The notes beneath the pieces are model-generated. The model ran no database searches. It worked only from the letters and a program-made list of their open reading frames with translations, and was not told the origin of the DNA. A stretch of DNA of 64,000 nt from Scatonaster sp045598705. GTDB lineage: Bacteria > Bacillota > Clostridia > Saccharofermentanales > Saccharofermentanaceae. Position 1 is the stretch's first letter. Each line of letters opens with the position of its first letter. The translations under genes and the position numbers were made by a program. The stretch spans positions 28,088-92,087 of the forward strand of contig JAZLMM010000034.1 in NCBI GenBank assembly GCA_045598705.1, in the 5' to 3' direction. Below are positions 60,986 through 64,000 of this stretch, one piece after another.

Positions 60986-61950
60986 GATGGCTCATCCTCC
61001 ATACAAGCACCCACTTCGAAATTATGTGCGCAGTCTTGGGCTGACATACGCTTGCCGGAAGCCGGCTGAATCTCCAGAAGTTGAAGTGGTTTATCTGCAC
61101 ACATAACAGCCAGTACGCCCTTCTTTCCACATATCACTGTTCCGGGAATCGCTTTGTCATGACTCTCTTCATACAATGCAAGTAATTCATCTCCGTTATC
61201 AGGAACCAATGCATCGTATATCTTCATGCGTCCACCCTTCCAAAGCGTTGATGCGCCTGGCCATTGGGACAGTGCACGAATCTGCGCACTAATCTGTGCA
61301 GCCGTGTTGTGCCAATTGATTCGTCCCTGTTCTTTGGCAATCGGTGGAGACATAGTCGCATCCTGATCATTCTGTGGAATCGATGCAATACTCCCGTCAA
61401 TAATGCCAGGAAGCGATGAAATCAGCAGATCTCCTCCGGCTTGTGCCAGCATATTCATCAGTTCAGGCGTGTGAACACGGTCAGAAATTGGCACTTCTAC
61501 CTGCGTCAGGATATCGCCGGTATCCATACCCGGATCCATCCGCATGATCGTGACACCGGTCTTCTCATCTAGATTCATAATCGCCCACTGAACCGGTGCC
61601 GCTCCTCGATACTTCGGAAGCAAAGATCCGTGAACATTAATTGCGCCATACTTAGGTAGGTCCAGCATCGCTTTGGGGAGGATCTTACCATATGCCGCAG
61701 TGATAATCATATCCGGCTGATAAGACGCAAGCTGAGAAAGCGCCTCGGGTGTACGAAGCGTATCCGGTTGCCACACAGGAATTGCATACCGCTCAGCTAC
61801 AACTTTAGCAGGCGGAGGCGTCAGGACCATCTTGCGGCCCACAGGCTTATCCGGCTGTGTCACGCAAAGTACCACTTCATACTTATTTGTGATCAATTTC
61901 TCTAACACTGTCGCCGCGAGATCCGGCGTTCCCATAAAGACAATTCTCAT
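60979..61950 (-). CDS. fmt: Methionyl-tRNA formyltransferase
   Basis: Formylates initiator Met-tRNA. The 323-residue protein has the start MRIVFMGTPDLAATVLE, the catalytic AINVHGSLLPKYRGAAPVQWAI (Asn, His) and MDPGMDTGDIL. It lies 2 bases after def. Confidence 0.97.
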   Translation of the reverse strand: MRIVFMGTPDLAATVLEKLITNKYEVVLCVTQPDKPVGRKMVLTPPPAKVVAERYAIPVWQPDTLRTPEALSQLASYQPDMIITAAYGKILPKAMLDLPKYGAINVHGSLLPKYRGAAPVQWAIMNLDEKTGVTIMRMDPGMDTGDILTQVEVPISDRVHTPELMNMLAQAGGDLLISSLPGIIDGSIASIPQNDQDATMSPPIAKEQGRINWHNTAAQISAQIRALSQWPGASTLWKGGRMKIYDALVPDNGDELLALYEESHDKAIPGTVICGKKGVLAVMCADKPLQLLEIQPASGKRMSAQDCAHNFEVGACMEDEPSC

Positions 61951-61952
61951 GC

Positions 61953-62435
61953 TTATGACTCCGCTTCGTCCTCTTCTTCAACTTCCACGATCTTATCGGT
62001 AAAAAGGATGCCATCGAGATGGTCATATTCGTGGCAAATGCAGATAGCAAGCATTTCTGTCGCTTCCATGTCGAACCACTCACCATTCCGATTCTGCGCA
62101 CGCACACGAATGCGTGTCGGACGTTCTACATAGCCGTTCTTTCCAGGACAGGAGAGGCAACCCTCATAACTTAAGGTCTCTCCCTCACGTTCATAAATTA
62201 TAGGATTAACAAATTCAATCTTTCCGTTCTCGTCTCCAACATCGACGACAAAAGCACGACGAAGAATACCAACCTGAACCGCTGCAATTCCAATGCCACG
62301 ATTCTCATAGTACATGGTCTCCGCCATATCATCTAGGAGGATTGCCAGTTTCTCATCAAATTTCTCTACAGGACGGGATGTCTTACGAAGAATAGACTCA
62401 CCGTCGACTACGATTTCACGCATTGCCATGTTCAT
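61953..62435 (-). CDS. def: Peptide deformylase
   Basis: Removes the formyl group from nascent proteins. The 160-residue protein has the three motifs GIGIAAVQVG, EGCLSC (Cys ligand) and CHEYDHLDG (two His ligands). AAGGAG lies close to Met1; Met3 (62429) has more usual spacing and may be the true start. The acidic C-terminal tail is typical. Confidence 0.97.
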   Translation of the reverse strand: MNMAMREIVVDGESILRKTSRPVEKFDEKLAILLDDMAETMYYENRGIGIAAVQVGILRRAFVVDVGDENGKIEFVNPIIYEREGETLSYEGCLSCPGKNGYVERPTRIRVRAQNRNGEWFDMEATEMLAICICHEYDHLDGILFTDKIVEVEEEDEAES

Positions 62436-62464
62436 TCTCTCCTTGCGCGTATAATGTATCTATT

Positions 62465-64000
62465 TTACCACATCGCATCAATATCGGTAGCAATGGAGAA
62501 TCCATATCCAGCATAAGCTTGCTGAAGTTTCATGAAGCCATCCGATAGCAGCGCCTTATTCTTTGCTCGAATGACAATCTGATAACGGTATCGGTTCATG
62601 AGATGTGGCATACTTGCCGGACAAGGTCCTAGGATCATCATGTCGTCTCCTAGATTCTTCGCCATTTCGCGGAAAGTACCCGCTACCATGTTCGCTTGAT
62701 TGGCGCAAGCCTGTTCATCTTCATGGGAGATCATGATTCCGCCAATGGCACGAAATGGCGGATAAGCCAATTGTTCACGGTAGACGATCTCACTTTCGAA
62801 GAATCGTTCATAGTCTTGTGTCGCTGCAAGTTCATAGATCGGCGTATCCGGCATAACAGTCTGAATAAAGACTTTACCCGGCACCTCTCCTCTGCCCGCA
62901 CGGCCACTGATCTGAGCCAATAACTGGAAAGCACGTTCTCTGGCACGATAATCGCTCTGCCACAGCACGCTGTCTGCACCAAGGATTCCTACTACCGACA
63001 CCTTCGGGAAATCGTGACCTTTCGCGATCATCTGTGTACCAATGAGGACATCGGCTTCATGATTCTTGAATTTCTGAAGGATCTGCGCATGGGCGCCACG
63101 GTAGGAAGTCGTATCTTGATCCATTCGAATCACTCGTGCTTCCGGGAAATCCTGTGCCACCCATTCTTCCAATTTCTGCACACCATCGCCGCGAATCGTG
63201 ATATATTCACTTCCGCATGTCGGACAGTTCTGCGGCATCGGCATGACTTTACCACAGTAATGGCAGATAAGCAGTCGCTTATTCCCCATGGTCTTTGTAT
63301 GAAGTGGCATCGGCACATCACATTCCGAGCAACGAATCATCGTACGACAGGACGTACAGTACACATTCTGTGAATGTCCACGACGATTGAGAAGCAGCAT
63401 AATTTGTTCACCGTTCTGAAGGGCGTGCTTCATGGCCGTATATAGTTTTCGGCTGAAAAGAGAACGATTACTGGATTCCTGCTCTTTCTGCATGTCAACA
63501 ATAGACACATCCGGCAATACCGCTCCTTGTACCGCTCTACGTCGAAGCGGAAGTAACGTGCTATATCCATGTGTTGCTGCAAAATAGGTCTCCACAGAAG
63601 GTGTAGCCGATCCAAGCAGAAGACGTATCCCTGCTCGGTTTGCTCGATAACGGGCCACATCTCTCGCAGAATACCGCAGCATGGTATCAGCTTTATAAGA
63701 AGAATCCTGTTCCTCATCCAATATGATCAACTGTAGATTCTGTAATGGTGCAAATACTGCTGACCGAGCTCCTACAACAATCTGAACTTCACCTTTCTGG
63801 ATGCTTTTCCAAGAATCATATCTTTCTTTGGCTGTCATTCTGCTATGCAATACTGCAATCTTAGTAGGGAAAAACGACTTAATACGCGCCACTGTCTGGG
63901 GAGTCAACGAGATTTCCGGCACCAGATAGAGCACACTCCCCCCTTGATTCAGAATCTCCTCAGCAATATGCAGATATACTTCTGTCTTGCCACTTCCTGT
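62465..64000 (-). CDS. priA: Primosomal protein N' (replication restart helicase PriA), 5' part outside the window
   Basis: The frame runs off the window end at 64000, beginning in the Walker A Thr-Gly-Ser-Gly-Lys-Thr, so only the C-terminal 511 residues are present. Visible are LVPEISLTPQ, the DEEQ helicase box, GSATPSVETY, eight zinc-binding Cys in two groups (CTSCRTMIRCSEC and CHYCGKVM...CPTCG), and QISGRAGRGEVPGKVFIQT. It heads the def-fmt-rsmB-rlmN-prpC-prkC-rsgA cluster as in other Bacillota. Confidence 0.97.
   Translation of the reverse strand, partial: TGSGKTEVYLHIAEEILNQGGSVLYLVPEISLTPQTVARIKSFFPTKIAVLHSRMTAKERYDSWKSIQKGEVQIVVGARSAVFAPLQNLQLIILDEEQDSSYKADTMLRYSARDVARYRANRAGIRLLLGSATPSVETYFAATHGYSTLLPLRRRAVQGAVLPDVSIVDMQKEQESSNRSLFSRKLYTAMKHALQNGEQIMLLLNRRGHSQNVYCTSCRTMIRCSECDVPMPLHTKTMGNKRLLICHYCGKVMPMPQNCPTCGSEYITIRGDGVQKLEEWVAQDFPEARVIRMDQDTTSYRGAHAQILQKFKNHEADVLIGTQMIAKGHDFPKVSVVGILGADSVLWQSDYRARERAFQLLAQISGRAGRGEVPGKVFIQTVMPDTPIYELAATQDYERFFESEIVYREQLAYPPFRAIGGIMISHEDEQACANQANMVAGTFREMAKNLGDDMMILGPCPASMPHLMNRYRYQIVIRAKNKALLSDGFMKLQQAYAGYGFSIATDIDAMW

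Noticed and set aside
1..64000. Insertion sequences, prophage or integrase
   Set aside because: No transposase, integrase or phage structural protein was seen in any frame, and no attachment-site-like duplication near the tRNA was found.

Overview
The window looks like a chromosomal segment of a strictly anaerobic Clostridia member (Bacillota), probably from a gut or rumen type habitat. The basis is gene order (priA-def-fmt-rsmB-rlmN-prpC-prkC-rsgA-rpe-thiN; comM-dprA-topA-trmFO; infC-rpmI-rplT), a T-box ahead of thrS, an L20-type leader ahead of infC, a giant 2-hydroxyacyl-CoA dehydratase-activase protein, SPASM radical SAM enzymes and a GH10 xylanase lipoprotein. I do not assign a genus. 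No insertion sequence, prophage, CRISPR array or rRNA was seen; there is one tRNA gene (Pro, CGG). Most genes lie on the minus strand.

Layout. 1-2.0 kb (+): end of queA and tgt (queuosine synthesis). 2.1-8.9 kb (-): a compact five-gene phospho-signalling operon: an FHA protein with a zinc-ribbon-like N-terminus, a membrane PP2C phosphatase, an exported trypsin-like protease joined through a membrane helix to a cytoplasmic FHA domain, a soluble PP2C, and a zinc-ribbon Ser/Thr kinase. 9.0-16.2 kb (-): comM, dprA, topA, trmFO and a DUF624-like membrane protein. 16.4 kb (+): ychF. 17.5-20.6 kb (-): a small RiPP locus made of a Nif11-like double-glycine precursor with a three-cysteine core and two tandem paralogous radical SAM/SPASM maturases, with a terminator-like hairpin between precursor and enzymes. 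20.7-24.4 kb (-): polA, coaE and a small membrane protein. 24.4-29.6 kb (-): a 1465-residue activase fusion and an unknown protein. 29.7-34.8 kb (-): an ABC-2-like membrane protein, a small protein with very strong expression signals, folA, a lipoprotein GH10 xylanase under a LacI-type operator, and an MscS channel. 34.9 kb: tRNA-Pro. 35.1 kb (+): a lipoprotein. 36.4-38.5 kb (-): TGS-less thrS with its T-box leader.

38.5-42.9 kb is accessory: a four-gene minus operon (lipoprotein, zinc-ribbon membrane protein, ADP-ribosylglycohydrolase, single-pass membrane protein) and a plus-strand lipoprotein. 42.9-49.0 kb (-): psd, an acyltransferase, trkH with two trkA genes, and a SpoU-type methyltransferase. 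49.0-50.3 kb (-): infC-rpmI-rplT, with infC starting at a rare AUC codon. 50.5-52.0 kb (-): an M50-like membrane protease and a DUF805-like protein. 52.2 kb (+): an aminotransferase. 53.4-64.0 kb (-): the conserved priA-to-thiN cluster, including a second kinase/phosphatase pair (PrkC/PrpC), whose kinase carries an unusual extra extracellular repeat domain and a Pro/Thr tail.

The two most unusual systems are the kinase/PP2C/protease-FHA island (2.1-8.9 kb) and the RiPP locus (17.5-20.6 kb). Functions are inferred from motifs read by eye; no database search was run.
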